Source of the DNA: an uncultured Muribaculaceae bacterium
Lineage (GTDB): Bacteria > Bacteroidota > Bacteroidia > Bacteroidales > Muribaculaceae
Length of the DNA: 19,769 bases
Assembly: GCA_910583775.1 (NCBI GenBank)
Contig: CAJTYD010000062.1
Coordinates: 1 to 19,769, forward strand
Direction: 5' to 3'
Every line of letters begins with the position of its first letter. The first letter of the stretch is position 1. Positions 13,683 to 19,769 of this stretch are shown piece after piece. Position numbers and translations under genes: made by a program. Under the pieces are notes generated by a model that ran no database searches, was not told the origin of the DNA, and saw nothing but the letters and a program-made list of their open reading frames with translations.

Positions 13683-16292
13683 ATGCGAAACATAATATTT
13701 ACTATGGCGGCGGTGGCCGGCCTGGCCTTCGCCGAGGCGAAGGTGATTACGGTTACCCCGCAGATAAACAGCGATTTCGAGAAGCGTTGCCTCAGCCTCA
13801 ATACTGTGGGCAAGCTAAACCTCGACTCTTTGAACAACGATGAGCGTGAATGTCTCAAATGGCTCTACGCCTATTCGCAGATGCCCGACCTCACGGGCTA
13901 TTCGCCGGAGTATTTTATTGCCAACATCCGCAGTTCGCTCCGTGCGAAACGAGAGATGCCCTGGGGCGCGAAGGTGCCGGAACGTGAGTTCCGTCACTTC
14001 GTCCTCCCGGTGCGCATCAACAACGAGAACTTCGATATGCACCGACCGCAGTTCTATGAGGAGCTGAAAGACCGCGTCAAGGGTCTTTCGATGCGCGACG
14101 CAATCCTCGAGGTGAACCATTGGTGCCACGAAAAGGTTACCTATCAGCCCTCCGACGGCCGCACGAGTTCTCCGCTGAGCTCCGTGAGCCAGGCCATCGG
14201 CCGCTGCGGCGAGGAATCGACCTTTACCGTTGCCGCACTTCGCTCCGTAGGCATTCCCGCCCGGCAGGTATATACTCCTCGTTGGGCGCATACCGACGAC
14301 AACCACGCCTGGGTAGAGGCCTGGGCCGACGGCAAATGGTATTTCCTCGGCGCCTGCGAGCCGGCTCCCGACCTGAACATGGCCTGGTTCAATTCGCCGG
14401 CTTCACGCGGTATGCTGATGACCACCAACGTGATCGGACCGTATGACGGGCCGGAGGAGAAGCTCCGCGTCGTGCCGCTGCTCACCACCATCAACGTCAC
14501 TTCCAACTATGCCCCTGTCGGCGATATCCATGTCGTGGTCAAGGACAAGACTGGTCGTCCGGTGAAGGATGCGACGGTGAATTTCTGTATATATAATTAT
14601 GCCGAGTTTTTCCCAGCGGCCTCAAAGAAAAGCGACGCGCAGGGGAGGGCTTCGCTGCGTTCAGGATTCGGCGATCTCGTTGTCTGGGCCACTGACGGCA
14701 AAAATATAGGCTTTGCCAAAGGCAATCCGAAAGATCAGGGAGTTCTCGAGGTTGTGCTCGACAAAGGACCGGATTATACCGGTTCGTTCGATCTCGACAT
14801 CATTCCGCCGGCTGTCAGCGGCAAACTGCCTGTAGCCTCGAAGGATGCCGAGGAGGCGTGCAACCGCCGCCTCGCCTACGAGGACAGCGTCCGCAAGGCA
14901 TATGTCTCCACTTTCTTCAGCGAGGAGCAGGCCGCCACGCTTGCCGCTAAATTGGGCGTTGATGAAAAGAAAATGGTGAAGGTAATGACCGAATCGAGAG
15001 GCAACGGAAAGATGCTGCAGCGTCTTTTCGAAGGTCTTGCTCCTGCGAAACGCGACAAAGCACTGACGCTGCTCTGCGCCGTAAGCGAGAAAGACCGCCG
15101 CGACATCCCCGCGGAGGTGATCGTCGACAATATCGAGAACACTCCCGATTCCTCTTCACCGCTGTATGCCTCCTATATCCTCAATCCGCGCGTCGACACC
15201 GAGGGCCTCGTTCCCTACAAGTCTTTCTTCCAGACGCAGATAGATCCGGCGAAGGTGAAGGCCTACCGCGAGGATCCGGCGAAGTTCGCCGCCTGGACCG
15301 CCGAGAACATCCGCATCGACAGCGAGGGTAACCCCTCGAAGCTGAGGATGGATCCGCGCGCCGTATGGAAAGAGGCCAAGGCCGATCCGCGCTCGCGAAA
15401 CATCTTCTTCGTGTCGGCGGCCCGCAGCATGGGCATTCCGGCACGTATCGACCCCGTCACCGACAAGACGCAGTATGCCAACGCCAAGGGTGAATGGGTG
15501 GACGTCGACTTCGAGGCCCGTCAGACAGTGATGTCGCCGCAGGGCGTCGTGCGTCTCGACTTCAAGCCCGTAGGCCGCATCACCGACCCTAAATATTACT
15601 CCCAGTTCTCGATCTGCCGCATCGACAACGGCGTTCCCTCGCAGCTCGGTTTCTCGGAGGGCGAGGGACTTAATGAGATCGCTGCCGAAGGTATCCGTCT
15701 CGACGAAGGCCGTTACATGATCCTTTCCGGACAGCGCCTTGCCAACGGAGGCGTGCTTGCCCACGGCGAGATCTTCAAGGTAGAGAAAGACAGAGAGAGC
15801 CGCCGGCCGCTTGTGATCCGTCAGGATAATAACGCGCTGCAGGTGATCGGTTCGCTGAATGCCGAGAACATCTATCATGACATCGCCGCTGATGCCGACA
15901 AGAGCATCCTCTCCACGACGGGTCGCGGCTACTACGTGTTAGCGCTGCTGAAGCCGAGCAACGAGCCTACGTCGCACGTGCTCAACGACATCTCTCTGCT
16001 TAAGGATGAATTCGAGAAGCGCGGCAACAAGCTCATGCTGCTCTTTGACAACGAAAACGAATGGCACCGTTTCGACAGAGGAGCCTATAAGAACCTCCCC
16101 AACACCGCCGTCTTCGGCATCGACAACGGCGGCGCATCGCTCAAGGAGATCAAGGAATCGCTGCATCTCGATTCCGACGAACGGCCGATCATCGTCGTCG
16201 CCGACACCTTCAACCGCATCGTCTTCGTCTCGCAGGGTTACACCATCGGCCTCGGCGACCGCCTCGCCGACGTCCTTCACCAAGTCCTTTGA
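13683..16292 (+). CDS. exported transglutaminase-like protein with degenerate second domain and thioredoxin-like tail
   Basis: This 869-residue protein starts with a signal peptide (about 1-19). A transglutaminase-like cysteine-protease fold (about 120-235) carries Cys175 in IGRCGEES and His208 in DDNHAWVEAW. The third catalytic residue may be Glu226 or Asp230 in GACEPAPD. A beta-sandwich segment follows at about 274-365 (GRPVKDATVNF). Residues of about 535-615 repeat the transglutaminase pattern (NIFFVSAARSMGIPARID and GEWVDVDF), but the aligned Cys is Pro569 and the aligned His is Gly603, so this copy should be inactive. The C-terminus (about 748-869) is thioredoxin-like without a CxxC pair. 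Bacterial relatives are thought to be periplasmic peptidases or peptide-modifying enzymes; the substrate is unknown. The gene stands alone between two repeat-rich gaps. Confidence 0.75.
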   Translation: MRNIIFTMAAVAGLAFAEAKVITVTPQINSDFEKRCLSLNTVGKLNLDSLNNDERECLKWLYAYSQMPDLTGYSPEYFIANIRSSLRAKREMPWGAKVPEREFRHFVLPVRINNENFDMHRPQFYEELKDRVKGLSMRDAILEVNHWCHEKVTYQPSDGRTSSPLSSVSQAIGRCGEESTFTVAALRSVGIPARQVYTPRWAHTDDNHAWVEAWADGKWYFLGACEPAPDLNMAWFNSPASRGMLMTTNVIGPYDGPEEKLRVVPLLTTINVTSNYAPVGDIHVVVKDKTGRPVKDATVNFCIYNYAEFFPAASKKSDAQGRASLRSGFGDLVVWATDGKNIGFAKGNPKDQGVLEVVLDKGPDYTGSFDLDIIPPAVSGKLPVASKDAEEACNRRLAYEDSVRKAYVSTFFSEEQAATLAAKLGVDEKKMVKVMTESRGNGKMLQRLFEGLAPAKRDKALTLLCAVSEKDRRDIPAEVIVDNIENTPDSSSPLYASYILNPRVDTEGLVPYKSFFQTQIDPAKVKAYREDPAKFAAWTAENIRIDSEGNPSKLRMDPRAVWKEAKADPRSRNIFFVSAARSMGIPARIDPVTDKTQYANAKGEWVDVDFEARQTVMSPQGVVRLDFKPVGRITDPKYYSQFSICRIDNGVPSQLGFSEGEGLNEIAAEGIRLDEGRYMILSGQRLANGGVLAHGEIFKVEKDRESRRPLVIRQDNNALQVIGSLNAENIYHDIAADADKSILSTTGRGYYVLALLKPSNEPTSHVLNDISLLKDEFEKRGNKLMLLFDNENEWHRFDRGAYKNLPNTAVFGIDNGGASLKEIKESLHLDSDERPIIVVADTFNRIVFVSQGYTIGLGDRLADVLHQVL

Positions 16293-16435
16293 CAATTAGC
16301 AATTAGCAATGAGTAATTAGTAATTGGGGCTGACGCAAGGATAGTTTTGAATGTTGAATTTTGAATAGGCTGACGCGAGGGGGGTTAGACAGGAGCTTTG
16401 TCAATTAGTAATGAACAATTAGCAATTAGTAATTG
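16293..16435 (+). repeat. modular repeat array after the transglutaminase-like gene
   Basis: Modules alternate here. CAATTAGCAATTAGCAATGA and TAATTG lie at 16293-16326; a related CAATTAG-rich block lies at 16402-16435. Between them are GGGCTGACGCAAGG, TTTTGAATGTTGAATTTTGA (from 16345) and GGCTGACGCGAGG followed by TTAGACAGGAG. The CAATTAG blocks are partly self-complementary. The array begins directly after the gene's stop codon. No reading frame of note is present. Confidence 0.65.
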
Positions 16436-16536
16436 GGCTGACGCGCGGGGATTTAGACAGGAGTACGGATTTATGTTCTTTGGGGCTTATGTCTTAATGG
16501 GCGTCTTCGACTTGGAAGGAGTACAGGAGCGGCGCG
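16435..16536 (+). repeat. composite repeat unit, left copy flanking the YitT-like gene
   Basis: The unit runs GGGCTGACGCGCGGGGATTT, AGACAGGAGTACGG, a variable middle, GTCTTAATGGGCGTCTTCGA and CTTGGAAGGAGTACAGGAGC. The reverse complement of 17755-17864 has the same blocks in the same order; the block from GTCTTAATGG to CAGGAGCG is nearly identical over about 45 nt. A second partial unit continues to about 16586. Confidence 0.7.
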
Positions 16537-16552
16537 CGGAGATTTAGACAGG

Positions 16553-16595
16553 AGCACAGGAGTACAGATTTTGTTCTTTTGTGCTTCTTTTTTTT
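16553..16595 (+). terminator. possible intrinsic terminator within the repeat array
   Basis: AGCACA (16553-16558) and TGTGCT (16580-16585) can pair, followed by TC and a run of eight T residues. The stem is short but could be extended by G-U pairs, as the related hairpin at 17798-17843 shows. It lies about 260 nt after the transglutaminase-like gene and could end that transcript. It is also part of a second partial repeat unit. Confidence 0.4.
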
Positions 16596-16640
16596 ATTGC
16601 TATCAGTAACGCGTTTGTCGTTGCAGTTTTCGCTCCCGAT

Positions 16641-16673
16641 GCTACAGGCGAGAGGAAAGTTCGCGCCTGTAGC
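16641..16673. repeat. GCTACAGGCG inverted repeat
   Basis: GCTACAGGCG (16641-16650) and CGCCTGTAGC (16664-16673) are perfect 10-bp arms around a 13-nt loop. There is no T-run on either side. It lies upstream of the candidate promoter for the YitT-like gene and could be an operator or another REP-like element. Confidence 0.5.
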
Positions 16674-16710
16674 GCGCTCGGTCCCCTAATGTATTGTCGT
16701 GTTTTTTTAT

Positions 16711-16718
16711 TAATTTTG
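16711..16718 (+). promoter_or_regulatory. candidate promoter -7 element for the YitT-like gene
   Basis: TAATTTTG fits TAnnTTTG. The region upstream has a TTG at only about 14 nt, so the -33 box is not convincing. If used, the transcript would have a leader of about 260 nt that contains the whole inverted repeat at 16801-16985. Confidence 0.4.
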
Positions 16719-16800
16719 CAGTAAAATATTGAGTTTGAGTCAGCCTCTGTGACGATGGAGAGGCCCGGTTGGATTGATGATAGAAGATCAGTAAAAAAGA

Positions 16801-16985
16801 TAAGTAAGTGTTCAAATTTAATTTATACTTAATGCGAGTTTATTTTTGACCGATTACGGTGCGGAGTGAAGGAGCATATAAACATATGCGACTGAGCGAC
16901 AAGCCGTAAGCGGCCAAAAAGAAACCGCAGTAAGTATAAAAGATTAAAAACCACTTACTATCGTTTAAATTTGAATACTTACTTA
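16801..16985. repeat. 185 nt nested inverted repeat directly upstream of the YitT-like start
   Basis: The outer arms 16801-16820 (TAAGTAAGTGTTCAAATTTA) and 16966-16985 match at 19 of 20 positions when one is reversed. Inner arms 16824-16859 and 16904-16938 match over about 35 nt with a few mismatches (TATACTTAATGCG against TATACTTACTGCG, and ATTACGG against CTTACGG). The centre holds GCATAT, AAAC, ATATGC. The right arm has 27 extra nt (about 16939-16965). There is no reading frame. This is either a MITE-like element with terminal inverted repeats or a structured RNA leader. I see no clear target-site duplication. It ends 2 nt before the ATG. Confidence 0.75.
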
Positions 16986-16987
16986 TT

Positions 16988-17746
16988 ATGAGCACTACAT
17001 TGATTTTGGATTCAGTTAAGGGAAAGGTTGTCTCATTCTTATGGCAGCATCTGTTATTGCTTATTTCACTTTATTTGATGACGCTCGGCGTGGTTCTTTG
17101 CATCAAGTCGGATCTCGGAAGCAGCGTCATCTCCTCCCTGCCTCTCTCATTTTCGCTCGCCGGCGCGCGACATATAGTTCCGCAATGGTCGGTCGGCGGA
17201 TACACGATTGCCATGAACTTCGTACTTGTCTTTCTTCAGATCGCCGTTTTGTGCCGCCGCTTCGAGACCGTGCAGCTCTTCCAGCTGTTGATCGGACTCG
17301 TCTTCGGATGGCTGATCGACCTCAATATGTATCTCACAGCGTCTCTGGATTGCGTGAGTCTCGCGTCAAAAATCATCACGCAGGCGGCAGGCTGCACGAT
17401 CATGGGAATCGGTATCGCCTTTGAAGTGAAATGCGGTTCGGTGACTATGCCGGGAGAGGGATTCCCCGTGGCATTAAGCCGCGTCACAGGTCAGCCGTTC
17501 CCCAAAATGAAGATATATGTCGACACCTCGCTGGTGGTCCTTGCCGTGGCGAGCTGTTATCTCTTTTTCGGCAGATGGGAGTGGAACATCATCGGCCCGG
17601 GCACGCTCTTCGCCATGTTTTATGTCGGACTCGTTGTTAAGTACGTAACCGCGCATATCGGCTGGTTCGACCGCGTGCTGCTGTATCGTCCCGGCATCCG
17701 CCGCTACCTCTACGGCCTCGCCCGCTACCTCTACCGCCACAAATAA
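16988..17746 (+). CDS. YitT/YczE-type multi-pass membrane protein
   Basis: This 252-residue protein has five or six membrane segments (about 21-39, 68-88, 97-117, 128-146, 177-194 and 201-220). The pattern LGVVLCIKSDLGSSVISSLP, then VKCGSVTMPGEGFPVALSR between later helices, fits the YczE/YyaS/YitT (DUF6198-like) family of bacterial inner-membrane proteins. Their function and transported substrate, if any, are unknown. The start at 16988 has no Shine-Dalgarno sequence and directly follows the large inverted repeat. The gene is flanked by inverted copies of a composite repeat. It is convergent with the sigma-factor operon. Confidence 0.75.
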   Translation: MSTTLILDSVKGKVVSFLWQHLLLLISLYLMTLGVVLCIKSDLGSSVISSLPLSFSLAGARHIVPQWSVGGYTIAMNFVLVFLQIAVLCRRFETVQLFQLLIGLVFGWLIDLNMYLTASLDCVSLASKIITQAAGCTIMGIGIAFEVKCGSVTMPGEGFPVALSRVTGQPFPKMKIYVDTSLVVLAVASCYLFFGRWEWNIIGPGTLFAMFYVGLVVKYVTAHIGWFDRVLLYRPGIRRYLYGLARYLYRHK

Positions 17747-17754
17747 CCCGCCCC

Positions 17755-17864
17755 CGCGACGCTCCTGTACTCCTTCCAAGTCGAAGACGCCCATTAAGAC
17801 AGGAGCACAAAAGAACAAAAGTTTGTTCTCCTGTGCTCCTGTCTAAATCTCCGCGCGTCAGCCC
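17755..17864 (-). repeat. composite repeat unit, right copy (inverted)
   Basis: Read on the minus strand this unit starts GGGCTGACGCGCGGAGATTT and ends with GTCTTAATGGGCGTCTTCGA, CTTGGAAGGAGTACAGGAGC and GTCGCG. It matches the left copy at 16435-16536 in inverted orientation. It contains the hairpin at 17798-17843 in a better-preserved form than the left copy. Confidence 0.7.
17798..17843. terminator. bidirectional hairpin between convergent genes
   Basis: GACAGGAGCACA (17798-17809) pairs with TGTGCTCCTGTC (17832-17843). The stem then continues through a two-base mismatch (G-U pairs on the minus-strand RNA) into AGAACAAA/TTTGTTCT, giving about 22 positions around a very short loop. The position between convergent genes suits a shared terminator, but no long T-run follows. 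The hairpin is part of the repeat unit. Confidence 0.45.
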
Positions 17865-17897
17865 AATTCAAAATTCAACATTCAACATTCAAAATTA
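17865..17897 (-). repeat. TTGAATGTTGAAT module, reversed
   Basis: On the minus strand this reads ATTTTGAATGTTGAATGTTG and AATTTTGAATT, directly followed by the GGGCTGACGC start of the composite unit. The same junction, TTGAAT then GGCTGACGC, occurs at 13471-13485 and 16361-16375. These modules therefore travel together. Confidence 0.6.
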
Positions 17898-17906
17898 GCC
17901 GAAGGG

Positions 17907-18371
17907 TCAGCCGCCGTATTGGGCGAGGGAGATGGCGCCGGTGAGGACGATCAGCGAGGAGTCTTTACCTTTCTTCATCAGCAGGATGGCCGAATAGAAG
18001 CGGGGATCGGAGGGATAGGGAATGCCATAGATCGTGGTCTCCTCTTTGTTCGTCTTCGACTTCATAAGCACCTTCATGTCCTTGTTCTTCGCCTCAAATT
18101 TGGCGAAGGCGCTGTCGAGAGCCGTCTTGCCCTCTGCATCGGCAGGAGAATAGATATAGAAGTCGTTGATGTTCTTTGTGTTGTAAATGCCTAATTGGTC
18201 GTAGAGCACACTTCTCGAAGTATTGGAGTTCTTCATCATCTCCTTCGATACGTAGACGATGTTCATGCTGGGGTTCTCGCTCAATGCCGGGAAAAGATCC
18301 TCGGCTGAGGCGGAAAGGGCTCCTAAGCAAACCACGAGCGAAATAAGCAGACTTTTCATTGATATCTTCAT
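17907..18371 (-). CDS. exported DUF4252-like protein
   Basis: This 154-residue protein has a signal peptide of about 23 residues (ending LSASA). The mature part contains NIVYVSKEMMKN and NINDFYIYSPADAEG, similar to the short exported DUF4252-type proteins that follow ECF sigma and anti-sigma genes in Bacteroidales. Its function is unknown; a role in envelope sensing or as an output of the sigma factor fits the context. It begins 22 nt after the anti-sigma-like gene. An internal Met5 would also serve as the start of the signal peptide. It is probably the last gene of the operon, with the hairpin at 17798-17843 beyond it. Confidence 0.65.
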   Translation of the reverse strand: MKISMKSLLISLVVCLGALSASAEDLFPALSENPSMNIVYVSKEMMKNSNTSRSVLYDQLGIYNTKNINDFYIYSPADAEGKTALDSAFAKFEAKNKDMKVLMKSKTNKEETTIYGIPYPSDPRFYSAILLMKKGKDSSLIVLTGAISLAQYGG

Positions 18372-18393
18372 ATTATTTTAATTTTTTAGGTTA

Positions 18394-19176
18394 TTATTCA
18401 ATTCTTCCGATATTATTGTCCATCGATTCGAGGATTATCTCCGCCTTATCGTGGGCGATCCGGGCATCGTAGACGTTCTTCTGCAGCAGCGTCATCACCT
18501 GATCCATCAGCAGGGCGGCCTCCTCAGGGTCGGTGACGACCTTGATGTTGGCGCGCTTTCTCGTCTTTTGGGGCATGGAAGCCGTGGCGACATGTCTTTT
18601 ATTTCCAGCTATATTAATGCGCTTTGCCGACTGAGGCGCCGTGTTTGCGGCGGTTGTCTCGAGGCTTTGGGCGCTTCCGGCCGCCGGCACGGACATTCCT
18701 ACGGTCGCAGCGCTGTCTTCTCCGGCGGCGTTCGAGCGGTTGCCGTCGGCGAGTATCTCGCTTTCGGCGGGCGATGTGCGGAACTCGGCGCCGTCGGTGG
18801 CGTAATTGATGGCGCGCCAGCCGAAGGTGGCGATAAGAATCACCGCGGCGGCCGCCGATACCGACATCGCGAAGCGGAAGAGCAGCGATTTCCTGAATCC
18901 TCTCTTCTCTGCAGGTGTAACTTCCTGTCCGACGGCAGAGTCGATAGCCGCCGCCAGTCTTGCCTCAAGACCTTCGGGCACCGCTATCTCCGCTTCAGGA
19001 AGTGGCCTCATGCCCTCGATTGCGAGAAATATCCCTTTTCCCGCCTCGAGATCCGGAGGAAGAGAGGCGGCGGAGGCGAAGAGCTCGCGAAGACGCGCGA
19101 TATCCTCGCGGCTTGCGCTTCCGTCGTAATATTTCCGGAGAAGTTCCCCGATATGTCTGTCAATATCCTTATCCAT
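18394..19176 (-). CDS. anti-sigma-factor-like single-pass membrane protein
   Basis: This 260-residue protein has an N-terminal helical part of about 100 residues on the presumed cytoplasmic side, one membrane segment (about 103-119) and a low-complexity Ala/Ser/Thr-rich periplasmic stretch (about 130-210) before a helical C-terminus. This matches the topology of anti-sigma factors that hold an ECF sigma at the membrane. No HxxxCxxC zinc motif is seen, so it is not a zinc-type anti-sigma. The gene lies 17 nt after the sigma gene. The assignment rests mainly on topology and context. Confidence 0.65.
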   Translation of the reverse strand: MDKDIDRHIGELLRKYYDGSASREDIARLRELFASAASLPPDLEAGKGIFLAIEGMRPLPEAEIAVPEGLEARLAAAIDSAVGQEVTPAEKRGFRKSLLFRFAMSVSAAAAVILIATFGWRAINYATDGAEFRTSPAESEILADGNRSNAAGEDSAATVGMSVPAAGSAQSLETTAANTAPQSAKRINIAGNKRHVATASMPQKTRKRANIKVVTDPEEAALLMDQVMTLLQKNVYDARIAHDKAEIILESMDNNIGRIE

Positions 19177-19193
19177 ATCAAAATATACTGCAG

Positions 19194-19676
19194 TTATATT
19201 TTAAGTAGACTTTTTATCTTTTTGCGGCCGCGGCTCAGGAGCGCGCGGACGTTGGTGTCGGAGAGGCCGGTGATGCCGGCGATCTCGTCGTTGGAGCATC
19301 CGCCGAAGGAGCTGAGACGTATCACGTCCTGTTGGTTCTTCGGCAGCGTGGCGATGATGCGGTTCACCTCCGAAAGACGCTCGCGGTATTCGAGGGAATC
19401 GATGCCGTTGTCGGAGACCGTGCCGACATTCTCGGTCAATTCTTCGGAATATCTCGCTTTCTGAAGAAAGGTCAGAGCCTGCCGACGCACCGCCGTGATG
19501 CAATAGGAATAAATGTTATCGATGCTCTCGATTTCGGAATGTCGCTGCCAGATCTTCAACACCGCGTCCTGCACGACGTCGGAAGCGTCGTCTTCCGAGC
19601 GGACGAGATAGAATGCGGCGCGATACATCGCGGCATGCATCGGAAGAATCAGCTCTTTGAATTCCTGACCGGTCAT
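19194..19676 (-). CDS. ECF-type RNA polymerase sigma factor
   Basis: This 160-residue protein has sigma region 2 (about 10-75: DASDVVQDAVLKIWQR and then IDNIYSYCITAVRRQAL) and region 4 (about 105-157: TLPKNQQDVIRLSSFGGCSN, DEIAGITGLS, then VRALLSRGRKKIKSLL), with no region 3, as in extracytoplasmic-function sigma factors. It should direct RNA polymerase to a small regulon, probably including its own operon with the downstream anti-sigma-like and DUF4252-like genes. The upstream 93 nt (19677-19769) contain no TAnnTTTG element; a stretch reading GTTTTGTGGGATTTTATAGG on the minus strand could be a self-recognised promoter, but this is a guess. Confidence 0.88.
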   Translation of the reverse strand: MTGQEFKELILPMHAAMYRAAFYLVRSEDDASDVVQDAVLKIWQRHSEIESIDNIYSYCITAVRRQALTFLQKARYSEELTENVGTVSDNGIDSLEYRERLSEVNRIIATLPKNQQDVIRLSSFGGCSNDEIAGITGLSDTNVRALLSRGRKKIKSLLKI

Positions 19677-19769
19677 TTCGAAAACTCGTTTCTCTTTTTA
19701 TTCCTTTTGTCCTATTAACCTATAAAATCCCACAAAACGGCGTAATATTTGAGCGCTGAGATGATTTTT

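Noticed and set aside
16293..16600. CRISPR array
   Set aside because: The repeats vary in length, order and spacing, some are inverted, and there are no uniform spacers or cas genes.
16435..17864. insertion sequence or composite transposon
   Set aside because: Inverted flanking repeats exist, but there is no transposase gene and no target duplication, and the repeat also occurs elsewhere in the window. It is kept only as a finding.
18451..19464. 337-codon open frame on the plus strand across the anti-sigma and sigma genes
   Set aside because: It overlaps two well-supported genes on the other strand and shows no protein family features; it is a shadow of their codon use.

Overview
The window looks like a chromosomal segment of a gut-type member of the order Bacteroidales, possibly the Muribaculaceae. 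The evidence is Bacteroidetes-style promoters (TTTG, about 20 nt, then TAnnTTTG, clearest at 256-287), start codons without Shine-Dalgarno sequences, exported GH2, GH29 and GH63-like enzymes, a split LysO transporter, a DUF4252-type ECF sigma operon and a membrane TPR/HTH regulator. The family is my inference from these features; no rRNA or tRNA gene is present to place it more exactly.

Layout. 1-362: interspersed palindromes and a good promoter. 363-2036: a membrane-anchored TPR, coiled-coil and HTH regulator. 2152-5499 (+): a probable transcription unit made of a structured leader, a lysine exporter encoded as two overlapping genes (lysO N- and C-terminal parts), a short secreted remnant of a GH2 beta-galactosidase, and a GH63-like exported glycosidase. 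5637-7652 (-): prmC, recX and comF, overlapping end to end. 7749-11075 (-): a full-length exported GH2 beta-galactosidase, divergent from the GH29 alpha-L-fucosidase at 11226-12533 (+). 12670-13440 (+): cutC. 13683-16292 (+): a large exported transglutaminase-like protein with a second, dead copy of the transglutaminase fold and a thioredoxin-like tail. 16293-16987: about 700 nt of repeats and palindromes. 16988-17746 (+): a YitT/YczE-type membrane protein. 17907-19676 (-): ECF sigma factor, anti-sigma-like membrane protein and exported DUF4252-like protein.

How the genes fit together. The three intact glycosidases are periplasmic or surface enzymes suited to trimming host or dietary glycans (galactose, fucose and alpha-glucosyl groups). 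No SusC/SusD pair is present, so this is not a classical polysaccharide utilization locus. prmC, recX and comF are housekeeping or DNA-metabolism genes. The sigma, anti-sigma and DUF4252 genes form one regulatory cassette.

The most unusual content is between the genes. At least three families of interspersed non-coding repeats are visible. One family occurs three times as roughly 90-130 nt units, and two of these sit directly against start codons (prmC and cutC). A roughly 105 nt composite unit occurs in inverted orientation on both sides of the YitT-like gene. A 9-bp-arm palindrome (GGACGCACG/CGTGCGTCC) occurs four times, once in the probable 5' leader of the beta-galactosidase gene. A 185 nt inverted repeat lies immediately before the YitT-like start codon. 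I did not find a clear defence system, mobile element with a transposase, CRISPR array or biosynthetic cluster.
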